Assembly (NCBI RefSeq): GCF_947495925.1
Contig: NZ_CANMAU010000006.1
Span: forward strand, 5,001-69,000
Length of the DNA stretch: 64,000 nt
Source of the DNA: an uncultured Algibacter sp.
GTDB taxonomy: Bacteria; Bacteroidota; Bacteroidia; Flavobacteriales; Flavobacteriaceae
Reading direction: 5' to 3'
The notes under the pieces are model-generated. The model was given only the letters and a program-made list of their open reading frames with translations. It was not told the origin of the DNA and did no database searches. A program made the translations under genes and the position numbers. Positions 17,490-27,517 of this stretch are shown here, one piece after another. The number at the start of each line of letters is the position of its first letter. Position 1 is the stretch's first letter.

Positions 17490-19259
17490 ATGAATACTGA
17501 CGTTGAAAGTTTGTTTAAAGATAAAGTACTTGGGCATCCCGCTGGATTATTTGTGTTATTTTTTACGGAAATGTGGGAGCGATTTTCCTATTATGGAATG
17601 CGCGCATTGCTAGTTTTATTTTTTACTGCGTCATTGTTAGATGACGGTTGGGGATGGCCACAGGAGTGGGCGTTTGCTATATTTGGAACATATACATCGT
17701 TAGTTTACTTGTCTACTATGGTTGGGGGGTATTTTGCAGACAATGTTATTGGTATAAGAAAGGCCGTGGTCATTGGTGCTTTACTAATGACTTTGGGACA
17801 CGCCTGTATGGCGGTAGAAACATCATTTTTCATCTATTCCGGATTGGCTTTACTTGTTATTGGAAGCGGATTTTTTAAGCCAAATATGACATCTATTATT
17901 TCTGAAATGTATAAAGGGAAAGAAGATAAAAAAGATGGGGCTTATACCATTTTTTATATGGGAGTAAATGCCGGTGCTTTTTTAGGAATTCTATTGTGCG
18001 GTTACCTAGGAGAGAAAATTGGATGGTCCTGGGGATTTGGCGTAGCCGGAGTATTTATGCTTTTTGGGTTATTACAGTTTTGGTATGCTCAGGGAATATT
18101 TGGAGAAATAGGAAAACAAGCTAAAAATCAGAATATTGATGTTCTAGATGAAGTTTTAGATACTGTTAATGATATTTCTGATGAAGCAGTTCGTAATCCA
18201 TTCACAAATTTTCAAAAAGCACTAATTGGAATTTCATCACTATTAGGTTTGTTGTGGATTTTTAACGATCCTATTTCGAAAATATCTGAGGGCAGGTATA
18301 ATGTTTTTCCATTTGAATTTTCAGGGTATTCAGGTTCTACAATTGCCATTATTGTGGCGTTTATTATTTTTATTTCTTTGTTATTAATTCGAATTCCGAG
18401 GTATACACCAGTTTTAAGGGATAGAATGTTAGCTGTTGTGTTTTTTGCTTTTGTAACGATTTTTTTCTGGGCAATATTTGAGCAATCACCAAGTTCGTTA
18501 ACTGTTTTTGCAAGAGATTATACGCAGCGGACATTGGAAGGAAGTTCAGGTGTTATTTTTAAGATTGTAAATTCTTTGATGACTTTAGTGCCTTTAGGTA
18601 TTATCACTTGGGTGTTATTTCTTTTGTTTAGGAAGACATTTTCAAAATATAAGTGGTCTAACATATTTTTGGCAGTAAGTTTTTTGATTATTTGGGTGAT
18701 AGCAATAGGAATGTTGTTGAAAGAATTTCAAAAAGATACAGCTGAAATTCCAGCGTCTTGGTTTTCAGTATTAAACTCGTTATATATAATTACTTTGGCT
18801 CCATTATTTTCAAAATGGTGGGAAAGCAAATACAATCCAAATGCGAATATGAAGTGGGCGATTGGAATGGCATTATTGGGCTTAGGAATGGCGTGTATTG
18901 CCTTTGGTGCATCTGGTATTGAGCCAGGGGCTAAAACGGCATCAGTAAGTATTATCTGGTTGATATTAGTATATTTGTTTCACACGATGGGTGAATTATG
19001 TGTCTCACCTGTAGCTTTGTCATATGTGTCTAAATTAGTTCCGGGTCGTATGATTGCTTTTATGTTTGGTGTTTGGTACTTGGCAGTAGCCATTGGAATG
19101 AAGTTGGCTGGTGTGTTTGCAGAATCTTCTGAGGCTATTGCAAAAGAAAGCGGGATAAGTAGTTTTTTCTGGTTGTTGACAGTAGTTTCTTTAGGGTTGG
19201 CTGTTTTATCTGCAGTTTTATATCCTGTGATTAAAAAGCTCATGCATGGCGTCCGTTAA
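17490..19259 (+). CDS. POT-family peptide transporter, long paralogue
   Basis: A 589-residue POT-family transporter. It shares the FTEMWERFSYYGMRA motif and the start (LGHPAGLFVLF) with the gene before it but is about 127 residues longer. The extra length is in the centre, in a hydrophilic linker (NQNIDVLDEVLDTVNDISDE) and added helices. The two look like an old tandem duplication with different substrate ranges. A terminator follows. Confidence 0.92.
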   Translation: MNTDVESLFKDKVLGHPAGLFVLFFTEMWERFSYYGMRALLVLFFTASLLDDGWGWPQEWAFAIFGTYTSLVYLSTMVGGYFADNVIGIRKAVVIGALLMTLGHACMAVETSFFIYSGLALLVIGSGFFKPNMTSIISEMYKGKEDKKDGAYTIFYMGVNAGAFLGILLCGYLGEKIGWSWGFGVAGVFMLFGLLQFWYAQGIFGEIGKQAKNQNIDVLDEVLDTVNDISDEAVRNPFTNFQKALIGISSLLGLLWIFNDPISKISEGRYNVFPFEFSGYSGSTIAIIVAFIIFISLLLIRIPRYTPVLRDRMLAVVFFAFVTIFFWAIFEQSPSSLTVFARDYTQRTLEGSSGVIFKIVNSLMTLVPLGIITWVLFLLFRKTFSKYKWSNIFLAVSFLIIWVIAIGMLLKEFQKDTAEIPASWFSVLNSLYIITLAPLFSKWWESKYNPNANMKWAIGMALLGLGMACIAFGASGIEPGAKTASVSIIWLILVYLFHTMGELCVSPVALSYVSKLVPGRMIAFMFGVWYLAVAIGMKLAGVFAESSEAIAKESGISSFFWLLTVVSLGLAVLSAVLYPVIKKLMHGVR

Positions 19260-19285
19260 TCGATTAAAAAGTTAAAAATTATTTG

Positions 19286-19313
19286 AAATGCTCCTAATTA
19301 GGAGCATTTTTTG
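19286..19313 (+). terminator. Terminator after peptide-transport genes
   Basis: AAATGCTCCTAA pairs directly with TTAGGAGCATTT, followed by a T-run. Confidence 0.85.
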
Positions 19314-19347
19314 TAAGTTCGGAACAAGATTTGCAACATAAAATATT

Positions 19348-19896
19348 ATGAAAAAGTCAATATTATTATTGCTAGCAGTTGGATTTGTAGGTTTTACTGC
19401 TTTGGCTCAAGAGATAAAATGGGTAACACTCCAGGAAGCTTTAGAGCTTCAAAAGAAGTCGCCCAAGAAGATTATGATGGATGTTTATACCAACTGGTGC
19501 GGACCATGTAAGTTGTTAGATAAAAAGACATTTCATAACCCGGATGTAGCAAATTATGTTAACAAGCATTTTTATGCTGTTAAGTTTAATGGTGAGGGTA
19601 ATGAGGCTATAACCTATAAGGAAAAACAGTTTGGGAATCCTGGTTTTGATCCTGCAAGAGTAAATTCAAGAAATTCTGTACATGAATTAGCACGTTATTT
19701 ACAGGTCAATGCCTATCCAACCATCGTGTTTATAGATGAAAAGGCTGAGGTTATTGCACCCATTAAAGGTTATCAAACTCCACCACAGTTGGAGTTGTAT
19801 TTGAAAATGTTCAATGCAGATGATCATAAAAATATAACTACGCAAGAGGAGTTTAATGCATATTATAAAGCTTTTAAATCTGAATTTAAAGGTTAG
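19348..19896 (+). CDS. Periplasmic thioredoxin-fold protein (CGPC)
   Basis: A 182-residue protein with a signal peptide (about residues 1-20, ending ALAQ) and a thioredoxin fold. The active site TNWCGPCKLLDKKTF is at about residues 48-62 and the cis-proline segment is VNAYPTIVFID. It probably acts as a periplasmic thiol reductase or disulfide chaperone. A second thioredoxin-fold gene starts 13 bases later. A partner is not evident. Confidence 0.88.
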   Translation: MKKSILLLLAVGFVGFTALAQEIKWVTLQEALELQKKSPKKIMMDVYTNWCGPCKLLDKKTFHNPDVANYVNKHFYAVKFNGEGNEAITYKEKQFGNPGFDPARVNSRNSVHELARYLQVNAYPTIVFIDEKAEVIAPIKGYQTPPQLELYLKMFNADDHKNITTQEEFNAYYKAFKSEFKG

Positions 19897-19908
19897 GATA
19901 CTGTTCCA

Positions 19909-20376
19909 ATGAAGAAGATAGTAATAACACTTATAATATTGGCTTTTTTTTCTTTTAATGGAGAAACTCAAGAAGTGGTATGGCATACCGATATAGAAAA
20001 AGCTCTTGATGTCGCTAAAAAAGAAAATAAAAATATGTTATTGTTTTTTACGGGCTCTGATTGGTGTGGCTGGTGCATAAGACTGCAGAAAGAAGTTTTC
20101 AAAACCTCAGATTTTGAAACATGGTCTGACAGTGTTGTTTTGGTTGAACTTGATTTTCCCAGAAAAACACCTCAGGATGATAAAATCAGAGGGCAAAACC
20201 AACAGTTACAAAGTCTGTTTAAAGTTAGAGGATATCCAACGGTTTTCTTCGTGTCTCCTGAAACAATGGCAGATGGAAGAACTAATTTAAAGAGTTTAGG
20301 TAAAACAGGTTATGTTCGTGGAGGTGCAAAAAAATGGCTTGACGTTGCTAATAATATTGTGGGAAATGATATGTAG
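19909..20376 (+). CDS. Periplasmic thioredoxin-fold protein (CGWC)
   Basis: A 155-residue protein with a signal peptide (about residues 1-20) and a thioredoxin fold of the Thioredoxin_7/DUF255-like type. The active site is GSDWCGWCIRLQKEVF at about 47-62 and the cis-proline segment is VRGYPTVFFVSPE. It probably works with the CGPC protein just upstream on exported substrates. It ends six bases from the convergent comEC gene, with no clear hairpin between them. Confidence 0.88.
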   Translation: MKKIVITLIILAFFSFNGETQEVVWHTDIEKALDVAKKENKNMLLFFTGSDWCGWCIRLQKEVFKTSDFETWSDSVVLVELDFPRKTPQDDKIRGQNQQLQSLFKVRGYPTVFFVSPETMADGRTNLKSLGKTGYVRGGAKKWLDVANNIVGNDM

Positions 20377-20382
20377 TATAAC

Positions 20383-22428
20383 TTAATACTTAATGATATA
20401 AGCGCCTTTTTTGCTTGTTTGATGAAAAGGAATGCGCCCGTCCTTGCAAATTTTGCTCCAACGTTCTACATATGATTTATAATTACTTCCATCAGCAATA
20501 ATTTCTTTAGGTTTAATGGAATCTATTAATCTTTTAAGATTTATTTTTGGAGATTGTCTGAGCAATATATAGTCTGGTCGAAAAGATTTAACGTTGTAAA
20601 TACCCGAACTATCAACGATCATAAGTTTTTCTTGATTTAATTGATAAACGGGTTTAAGTAATGTTTCTTCAATTGTATTTATATGTCTACCCATGGCGTA
20701 GTCTTTTATTAGTCTGTTTTCTGATGACGTTAAACTATCGAAGTCATGGGCGATAATTATTTTTTTAGGATTTGTTTGACCTATTAAGCTATGTCTACTT
20801 TGGTGAAATATAATAAACGTGTTAAATGGTTTGCTATGTTTTGTGTACAATAGTGTGAACTGAACAATTAATACGGCAACTAAAAGTAATTTTAAAGCAT
20901 TGTAATTCTTTTTTATAAAAAATCGAATTAATGTGATTATAAAAAGGTATGAAACAAAAATATGCAATAAACTGAAAGGAATATCCTTGAAGAGAAAACT
21001 TTCCTGTTGAGAGACCCAGTTAACAAAACTATTCATGCTATCAATTATGCATCCATAAAATTCAGCCACAAACGGTGGGAGAATGTTAAAAACGGCAAGT
21101 GTAATAACCAGAATACCAAGACCTAAAATAATTCCCAGCAAGGGAATTATAACCAAATTTGAAACGAAAAATAAACTAGGAAATTGATGAAAATAATACA
21201 GACTAATTGGTAAAATGCCAAACTGCGCTGAAAGTGTAATTGTAAAAGTGTGCCATAACTTATCTAAAACCCATGTTTTGGGCTGCCAGAGTTTATATAA
21301 ATAAGGGTCGATAGTTACAATAGCAAAAACGGCTAAATAGCTTAACTGAAAACCAACATCAAATAAAAATAATGGTTTAAATAACAAAATAACTAATATG
21401 CTTATAGCTAGCGTGTTGTAAATATTGGTCGGTCTATTTATGTTCATTGCTATGGCGACAATACTAAACATAGTTACAGCACGTGTAACCGAGGCAGATA
21501 AACCGGCTATGAGGGCGAAACACCACAAAAAACAAACTAGAATGATGGTTTTAATGAGCTTACCATATCTAAATTGCTCTAAGGGTTTAAAAATAAAATT
21601 AAGAATTAATAGAATAATACCAACGTGTAATCCTGAAACCGCGAGAATATGAATAGCGCCAGCATTGGTGTAACTGTTGTAAACAGTTTTAGTAATATCT
21701 TGTCGTTGCCCCAATAGAAGCGCGTTTATAATAGCTATTTCATTGGATTGAAAGTTGTAAGGTTTAAGTTTTTTATTGATATACTGACGTATATTGTTAG
21801 CTATACCTAATAGTGTTTTGTCTTTACCATCAATTTTGAAAAGTGCGTGTTGATGTATGAATAGTTGCTGATAAATGTATTCCTTTTCTAAATGTTTTTT
21901 GTAATCAAATTGATATGGGTTTAATGGGGGAATTAAGTCCTTAAATTCCGTTTTAGTAATATACACATCATCAACATATATGGGCTTTGCCAAAGAATCT
22001 TTTTCAATATTTAAAAGCGATTTTCCAGTCACATTTTCGTTATTAACTGAAATGATATCAATTATATATTTGTCATAGTAACGTCCCGATTTTAAAACCT
22101 CTCTAACTCGAAATTTAATTAGGTTTAAACTACTAGAAGGTCCTGTTAATTTTTGAGTATAGTGGTTTGAGAAACTTTTCTGATTATGAAAACTGATGGT
22201 TAAAATACCTATTGAAATCGTGGCAACGAGTCCAACTACTCCAAACCCAACGGTTTTTTTGAACTGCTTTTTAGATAGTAGTAAAAAGACAAAAAGAAGA
22301 GTGAGAAGAAGCGAGGTCAGGTAAAAGGAAACGGTTAAAGTGGGCCTAATAAAATTTCCTATCAGTATGCCTAGAACAAGGCATGTTGTTAGTTTTATAA
22401 TGTTGAAATTGAGTAACTCCATACTCAT
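20383..22428 (-). CDS. comEC: ComEC/Rec2-family membrane protein
   Basis: A 681-residue protein with the ComEC channel core: many helices, and the NALLLGQRQDITKTVYNSYTNAGAIHILAVSGLHVG region with the conserved SGLHVG. In ComEC this channel passes single-stranded DNA into the cytoplasm. The C-terminal region (about 540-681) is where the metallo-beta-lactamase domain should be, but it lacks an HxHxDH motif and looks degenerate, as in other short flavobacterial forms. It is the last gene of the surE-lpxB operon. Confidence 0.88.
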   Translation of the reverse strand: MSMELLNFNIIKLTTCLVLGILIGNFIRPTLTVSFYLTSLLLTLLFVFLLLSKKQFKKTVGFGVVGLVATISIGILTISFHNQKSFSNHYTQKLTGPSSSLNLIKFRVREVLKSGRYYDKYIIDIISVNNENVTGKSLLNIEKDSLAKPIYVDDVYITKTEFKDLIPPLNPYQFDYKKHLEKEYIYQQLFIHQHALFKIDGKDKTLLGIANNIRQYINKKLKPYNFQSNEIAIINALLLGQRQDITKTVYNSYTNAGAIHILAVSGLHVGIILLILNFIFKPLEQFRYGKLIKTIILVCFLWCFALIAGLSASVTRAVTMFSIVAIAMNINRPTNIYNTLAISILVILLFKPLFLFDVGFQLSYLAVFAIVTIDPYLYKLWQPKTWVLDKLWHTFTITLSAQFGILPISLYYFHQFPSLFFVSNLVIIPLLGIILGLGILVITLAVFNILPPFVAEFYGCIIDSMNSFVNWVSQQESFLFKDIPFSLLHIFVSYLFIITLIRFFIKKNYNALKLLLVAVLIVQFTLLYTKHSKPFNTFIIFHQSRHSLIGQTNPKKIIIAHDFDSLTSSENRLIKDYAMGRHINTIEETLLKPVYQLNQEKLMIVDSSGIYNVKSFRPDYILLRQSPKINLKRLIDSIKPKEIIADGSNYKSYVERWSKICKDGRIPFHQTSKKGAYIIKY

Positions 22429-22445
22429 GTAATATATAAAAAATC

Positions 22446-23018
22446 TTACAAAACACGTCTGGCCTCATGAAAAGCTTTTAACCAATAGGTTTCGTTCAAA
22501 TGTGATATAATTACACCTTTACTACTTGTGGAATGAATAAATTCAATATCGTTGTTTCGAATGGCCACGATTAGCCCTACGTGATTGATGGAGTTTCTTC
22601 TATTTCCAGTTTTAAAAAATAATAAATCGCCTTGATGTACTTTTTTTAATGAGATTTTTTTGCCTTTTTTTGCCATATCCCTAGAAATCCTAGGAAGTAC
22701 AACGTCATAGGTCTTAAAGGATTCATATATCAAACCAGAGCAATCCATTCCAGCTTTTGTTGTACCACCCCATTTATATCTTACGCCTTGAAACTGTTTT
22801 GCGTAATCAATGATATTAGCTTCCTTTGATTTTGCAGTTTTAGTGTTTTTTTTGGAGCCAGCATTTTTGCTTAAAGTATCCCAATCATTTTTACCGGTTT
22901 TTTGGGGTGAAGCACTAATTTCATTTGCTGTTGCATCTCGTTTTTCAATATTTTTCTTAGAAGATTTACACCCAATAAGTGTAGATAAAGTAATGAAAAG
23001 TAGTAGGATTCGTTTCAT
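22446..23018 (-). CDS. NlpC/P60 (C40) peptidoglycan hydrolase lipoprotein
   Basis: A 190-residue lipoprotein: the signal ends in LIGC, so Cys17 is probably lipidated. A Lys/Ser-rich linker leads to the C40 domain, with FQGVRYKWGGTTKAGMDCSG (catalytic Cys), NHVGLIVA (catalytic His) and HSTSSKGVIISHLN. It cuts peptide stems of peptidoglycan. It lies three bases after lpxB and 17 before comEC in the same operon. Confidence 0.92.
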   Translation of the reverse strand: MKRILLLFITLSTLIGCKSSKKNIEKRDATANEISASPQKTGKNDWDTLSKNAGSKKNTKTAKSKEANIIDYAKQFQGVRYKWGGTTKAGMDCSGLIYESFKTYDVVLPRISRDMAKKGKKISLKKVHQGDLLFFKTGNRRNSINHVGLIVAIRNNDIEFIHSTSSKGVIISHLNETYWLKAFHEARRVL

Positions 23019-23021
23019 TAA

Positions 23022-24134
23022 TTAATTTTTAATACCGTTGTATATAAGTTGTGCTGTTTTTTTGCTGGCACCTTTACCTCCTAATGCTTTCTCCAATTCA
23101 AAATAATCTAAAAACATTTGTTCTCTGGAGTTTTTATCTACAATTTTATCCAACTCTATTTTTAATTTCTTCTGATTGAAATCACTTTGAATCAGTTCGG
23201 TCACAACTTCCCTGTTCATAATCAAGTTTACTAACGAAATATACTTTAAGGTTATTATGCGCTTTGCAATGAAATAAGAAATGGAGCTCCCTTTGTAGCA
23301 AACGACTTGAGGGACTTTAAACAATGCTGTTTCTAGAGTAGCCGTCCCAGAGGTGACTAGAGCTGCTGTAGAGATGCTTAATAAATCGTAAGTTTTATTG
23401 GCAATAAATTTTACGTTACTCGATTTAATAAAGGTTTTATAGAAATCATATTCCTGACTAGGAGCACCCGCAATTACAAATTGATAATCTGGGTAATCAT
23501 CAACTAAGCTGAGCATAACAGAAAGCATTTTGGTGATTTCCTGCTTTCTGCTTCCCGGAAGCAGAGCAATAATGGGTTTATTGCTTAATTTATGTTTGTC
23601 TCTAAATTTAAATTCCTCTACCTGTTTTCTATTTGCAATGGCATCAATTAAGGGATGACCTACAAAAGTGACGTTATAATTATACTTTTCATAGAATGGC
23701 TTTACAAAAGGTAATATGACATACATTCCATCAATATCTCGTTTAATGGCTTTAACTCTACTTGCTCTTGAAGCCCAAACCTGTGGCGAAATATAATAGT
23801 TAGTTTTTAAACCTGCAGCTTTAGCCCATTTTGCTATGCGCAAATTAAACCCAGAATTATCAATAAAAATAACAACGTCAGGATTGAATGATGTGATGTC
23901 GTTTTTACAAAAAGAGATGAGTTTAAAAATTTTATTAAGGTTCATGATAACTTCACTAAACCCCATGAAAGCGCGTTCTTTATAATGTTTTACTAAAGTA
24001 CCTCCAGCAGATTTCATAAGATCACCACCCCAAAATCGAATATCAGCATTCTTATCTTCTTCCAATAAGGCTTTTATTAGATTTGAGCCGTGTAAATCTC
24101 CTGAAGCTTCTCCTGCCAGAATATAGTATTTCAT
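23022..24134 (-). CDS. lpxB: Lipid-A-disaccharide synthase
   Basis: Joins UDP-diacylglucosamine to lipid X to give the lipid A disaccharide, at the inner membrane. The 370-residue length is normal. Family motifs are AGEASGDLHGSNLI at the start, RFWGGDLM, ISPQVWASRASR, LLPGSRKQEI, and VTSGTATLETALFKVPQVVCYK. It places lipid A synthesis in the same operon as surE and a peptidoglycan hydrolase. Confidence 0.97.
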   Translation of the reverse strand: MKYYILAGEASGDLHGSNLIKALLEEDKNADIRFWGGDLMKSAGGTLVKHYKERAFMGFSEVIMNLNKIFKLISFCKNDITSFNPDVVIFIDNSGFNLRIAKWAKAAGLKTNYYISPQVWASRASRVKAIKRDIDGMYVILPFVKPFYEKYNYNVTFVGHPLIDAIANRKQVEEFKFRDKHKLSNKPIIALLPGSRKQEITKMLSVMLSLVDDYPDYQFVIAGAPSQEYDFYKTFIKSSNVKFIANKTYDLLSISTAALVTSGTATLETALFKVPQVVCYKGSSISYFIAKRIITLKYISLVNLIMNREVVTELIQSDFNQKKLKIELDKIVDKNSREQMFLDYFELEKALGGKGASKKTAQLIYNGIKN

Positions 24135-24137
24135 TTT

Positions 24138-24422
24138 TTAAAAGAGTTTAAAAACAAAAGTAAAAACGGCAATAAAAACAGTAATTAATAGAACGCCACG
24201 AGCTCTATAATCTTGTCTTTTTTTAATGAAAATGAAGAATGCCAATAGGTTTAAAATGGCGCCTAAGCTAATTAGTTTTCCTAAAAAACCCTCTTGTGAT
24301 GCCGCTTTTATAACATTCATAAAATCATCTCCTTGACCTAGTAAATTGGCAGCAAAAAAAAGGCCAATAGTATTTGCTATTAAGCCAACAAGCATGCCTA
24401 TAAATATGTCTTTTTTATTCAT
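24138..24422 (-). CDS. Small three-helix membrane protein
   Basis: A 94-residue protein with three hydrophobic helices (about residues 6-27, 48-66 and 76-93) and a short polar loop (GQGDDFMNVIKAASQEGFLG). I do not recognise a named domain. It overlaps surE by eight bases and precedes lpxB by three, so it is translated with them. A role in the envelope is inferred from position only. Confidence 0.75.
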   Translation of the reverse strand: MNKKDIFIGMLVGLIANTIGLFFAANLLGQGDDFMNVIKAASQEGFLGKLISLGAILNLLAFFIFIKKRQDYRARGVLLITVFIAVFTFVFKLF

Positions 24423-25191
24423 TTAAATCCCAGGTATTTAAGTTTTTAATAAAATGATGAGCCGTTAAATCAAATTGAGTTGGTACTATAGAAACATAGC
24501 CGTTTTCCAGAGCCCATTCATCGGTGTCTTCACCACCATCTAAATTAACAAATTTTCCGGTAAGCCAGTAGTAATCCTTCCCTTGAGGTGTTTTACGTTT
24601 ATCAAATTCTTCAACCCAATTGGCTTTGGCTTGTCTGCATATTTTTATTCCTTTAATAAGGCTTTTATCTATGTTTGGGATGTTTACATTTAATACAACG
24701 CCATCTGGAATACCTTGCGCCAAAGCATTCTTAGTAATTGATTTAACATATGCTTTACTAGCCTCAAAATTAGCATTCCATCCGTAATCAAGAAGCGAAA
24801 ATCCAATAGCAGGAATACCCTCAATTCCAGCTTCAATTGCAGCGCTCATGGTTCCAGAATAAATAACATTTATGGATGCGTTTGAACCATGATTAATTCC
24901 AGAAACACATAGATCTGGCTTTCTGTCTAATAATTCTCTAACGGCAATTTTAACACAATCAGCAGGAGTGCCGGAGCAGCTGTATTCCTTTTGTGGTCCG
25001 TCATCAAAATAAACTTCATCGGTAAACAGCGTAGAGTCGAGGGTTATGGCATGCCCCATGCCACTTTGAGGGCTATCGGGTGCTACAACCACAACATCGC
25101 CTATTTCATTCATAGTAGAAATTAATGCTCGAATACCCGGAGCACTAATCCCATCATCATTGGTAATTAATATAAGTGGTTTTTTTGTCAT
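24415..25191 (-). CDS. surE: 5'/3'-nucleotidase SurE
   Basis: Removes phosphate from nucleoside monophosphates; linked to stationary-phase survival. From the ATG at 25191 the 258-residue product starts MTKKPLILITNDDGISAPGI, with the metal-binding ND-D pair of the family. VAPDSPQSGMGHAIT, CSGTPADCVK and SGINHGSN are further active-site motifs. A longer frame to 25242 would start at GTG and add residues foreign to the family, so I did not use it. First gene of the operon surE, membrane protein, lpxB, C40 peptidase, comEC. Confidence 0.96.
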   Translation of the reverse strand: MTKKPLILITNDDGISAPGIRALISTMNEIGDVVVVAPDSPQSGMGHAITLDSTLFTDEVYFDDGPQKEYSCSGTPADCVKIAVRELLDRKPDLCVSGINHGSNASINVIYSGTMSAAIEAGIEGIPAIGFSLLDYGWNANFEASKAYVKSITKNALAQGIPDGVVLNVNIPNIDKSLIKGIKICRQAKANWVEEFDKRKTPQGKDYYWLTGKFVNLDGGEDTDEWALENGYVSIVPTQFDLTAHHFIKNLNTWDLNE

Positions 25192-25356
25192 TGCATGAGC
25201 TCCAATACACTCGCTAAAATACATAATTTCGTCAGTAAACACCTAATTTCTGCTGTTTAACAAAAAATTAGTAGCAATTACCAGAGTTGGCATAGTTTTT
25301 TCTTTATTTTAGTGAAAAATAAGTTAGGCTTTTTCAAAGCGAACAAATTTGAATAG

Positions 25357-27507
25357 ATGAAGAAAATTATGAAAAGGAATTATAAAGTCTTGTTGCTTTT
25401 GCTTTTGTTAGCCTTTGCATCATGCAGTTTTACTACTAAAAAATTTAGCAACCCTGATAAGGATAAACTACTTGTTCAAATAATCACTTTTGTGTTGGAA
25501 CAAGGCCACTTTGATCCTATTGCTATGGATGATGGTTTTTCAGAAGAATTATTTAACGATTATATTGAAATTCTTGATCCTGTGAAACGTTACTTTTATC
25601 AATCTGATATTAAGGAGTTTGAGAAGTATAAGTTAGAGATTGATGACCAATTGAGGGATACGGATATTACGTTTTTCAATGTTGTGAACGAGCGTATGTT
25701 GGAGCGAATTGAGGGTGCTAAAGGAATTTACAGAGAAATATTGTCAGAACCTTTTGATTATTCTATTGATGAATCTTTCGATACTGACTATGAGAATAGT
25801 GGGTTTGTTAAGAATAAAAAGCAAATGAAAGACCGTTGGAGAAAGCAACTTAAGTTTTCTACAATTTCTAACTACGATGATTTGTATAAGCAAGAAAAGC
25901 AGGCTAAGGAAAAAGACGCTAATTATGTAATGAAGACTGAAGAGGTGATGGAGAAGGAAGCTCGAGAAGCTACACTTAAATCTATTGATATCTATTTCAA
26001 TGATAGTATTGATGATTTAAAGCGTGAAGATTGGTTTGCACTTTATGTGAATACAATTGTTGAAGAGTATGATCCACATACCTATTATTTGGCGCCAAGA
26101 AATAAAGAAGATTTTGATCAACGTATGTCTGGTAAGCTTGAAGGGATAGGTGCTAGGTTACAAAAGCGTATGGACTATATTAAGATAGTTGAGTTAATTT
26201 CGGGTGGACCAGCCTGGAGGAGTAAGGAGCTTGAGGTAGAAGATATTATTTTAAAAGTTAAGCAGGAGGGTGAAGAGTTTCCTGTGAATATTGTTGGTAT
26301 GCGTATTAGTGATGCGATAAAATATATTAAGGGACCAAAAGGAACAAAAGTAACTTTAACCATCAAGAAAGTGGATGGCACCATTAAAGATGTTGTGATT
26401 ACAAGAGATGTTGTGGAATTGATGGAAACATATGCTAAATCTTCTGTTGTTGAAAAGGACGAACAGAAATTTGGAGTCATTAATTTGCCCGCTTTCTATG
26501 TGGATTTTCAGGATTATAAAAATGTAAATGCAGCTAAGGATGTTAAGAAAGAAATTGATTATTTAAAGTCTGAAGGAATTCAAGGCTTGGTTTTAGATTT
26601 GCGTAACAATGGAGGCGGGTCTTTACCAACTGTTGTAGATATGGCTGGATTATTTATTAAAGATGGACCAATTGTGCAAGTGAGATCTACAGGGGAATCA
26701 AAAGAAGTTTTGAAAGATAGAGATAAGAGTATTTCTTGGGATGGACCATTGGTTATTTTAGTTAACGAAATATCTGCTTCGGCATCAGAAATTATGGCTG
26801 CTGCTATGCAAGATTATAAACGTGCTGTAATTATTGGAAGTAAGCAAACTTACGGAAAGGGGACGGTTCAAAATGTTATTAATTTGAATAACATGCTTAG
26901 AAACAATACAAGTGGAGATTTAGGAGCTTTGGCTCTAACTACACAAAAGTATTATAGAATTAATGGCGGATCTGTACAATTAGAGGGTGTAAAAAGTGAT
27001 GTTGAAGTACCTGGCAGATTTACTTATATTGATGTGGGAGAAAAGGATAAAGACAATCCATTACCTTGGGATGAAATAGATGCAGCAGATTATACACCTT
27101 GGGAAAATTATTTTGATTATAATGCAACTGTAGCTAAAAGTAAAGAACGCATGAGTAATAATGATCAATTAAAATTAATTGATAAAAATGCAAAATGGGT
27201 TAAAAGTAAAATTGATGAAACGGTTTTTTCTTTAAATTATAGTAAGTATGACGAGCAAAATAAGTTAAATGAAGAAGAAGCGAAACAATTTGATGCCATT
27301 TCTGATTATAAAACAAATTTAACTTTTGAATCAACGAGTTATGAAAAAGCACTTTTTGATAAAGATACTACCGATTTAAAGGAAAAGCGAGAGCGTTGGC
27401 ATCAAAGTTTAAGTCAAGATGTGTATATAGAAGAAGCGTTAAATGTTCTTGAAGATTTAAAAATGTCGTATCCCGTAAAAAAAGTGGCTTCTGCTGTAAA
27501 GAAGTAA
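25357..27507 (+). CDS. prc: Carboxy-terminal processing protease (Prc/Tsp-like)
   Basis: A 716-residue periplasmic protease of family S41. The N-terminus ends in a lipobox-like FASC, so it may be a lipoprotein. An N-terminal helical domain leads to a PDZ domain at about 245-345 (KLEGIGARLQKRMDYIKIVE), then the peptidase core. LRNNGGGSLPTVVDMAGLF lies before the catalytic pair S475 (in SASASE) and K501 (in TYGKGTVQ). A C-terminal DUF3340-like helical region closes it. It degrades or trims exported proteins from their C-termini. Confidence 0.93.
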   Translation: MKKIMKRNYKVLLLLLLLAFASCSFTTKKFSNPDKDKLLVQIITFVLEQGHFDPIAMDDGFSEELFNDYIEILDPVKRYFYQSDIKEFEKYKLEIDDQLRDTDITFFNVVNERMLERIEGAKGIYREILSEPFDYSIDESFDTDYENSGFVKNKKQMKDRWRKQLKFSTISNYDDLYKQEKQAKEKDANYVMKTEEVMEKEAREATLKSIDIYFNDSIDDLKREDWFALYVNTIVEEYDPHTYYLAPRNKEDFDQRMSGKLEGIGARLQKRMDYIKIVELISGGPAWRSKELEVEDIILKVKQEGEEFPVNIVGMRISDAIKYIKGPKGTKVTLTIKKVDGTIKDVVITRDVVELMETYAKSSVVEKDEQKFGVINLPAFYVDFQDYKNVNAAKDVKKEIDYLKSEGIQGLVLDLRNNGGGSLPTVVDMAGLFIKDGPIVQVRSTGESKEVLKDRDKSISWDGPLVILVNEISASASEIMAAAMQDYKRAVIIGSKQTYGKGTVQNVINLNNMLRNNTSGDLGALALTTQKYYRINGGSVQLEGVKSDVEVPGRFTYIDVGEKDKDNPLPWDEIDAADYTPWENYFDYNATVAKSKERMSNNDQLKLIDKNAKWVKSKIDETVFSLNYSKYDEQNKLNEEEAKQFDAISDYKTNLTFESTSYEKALFDKDTTDLKEKRERWHQSLSQDVYIEEALNVLEDLKMSYPVKKVASAVKK

Positions 27508-27517
27508 TAAAATATTT

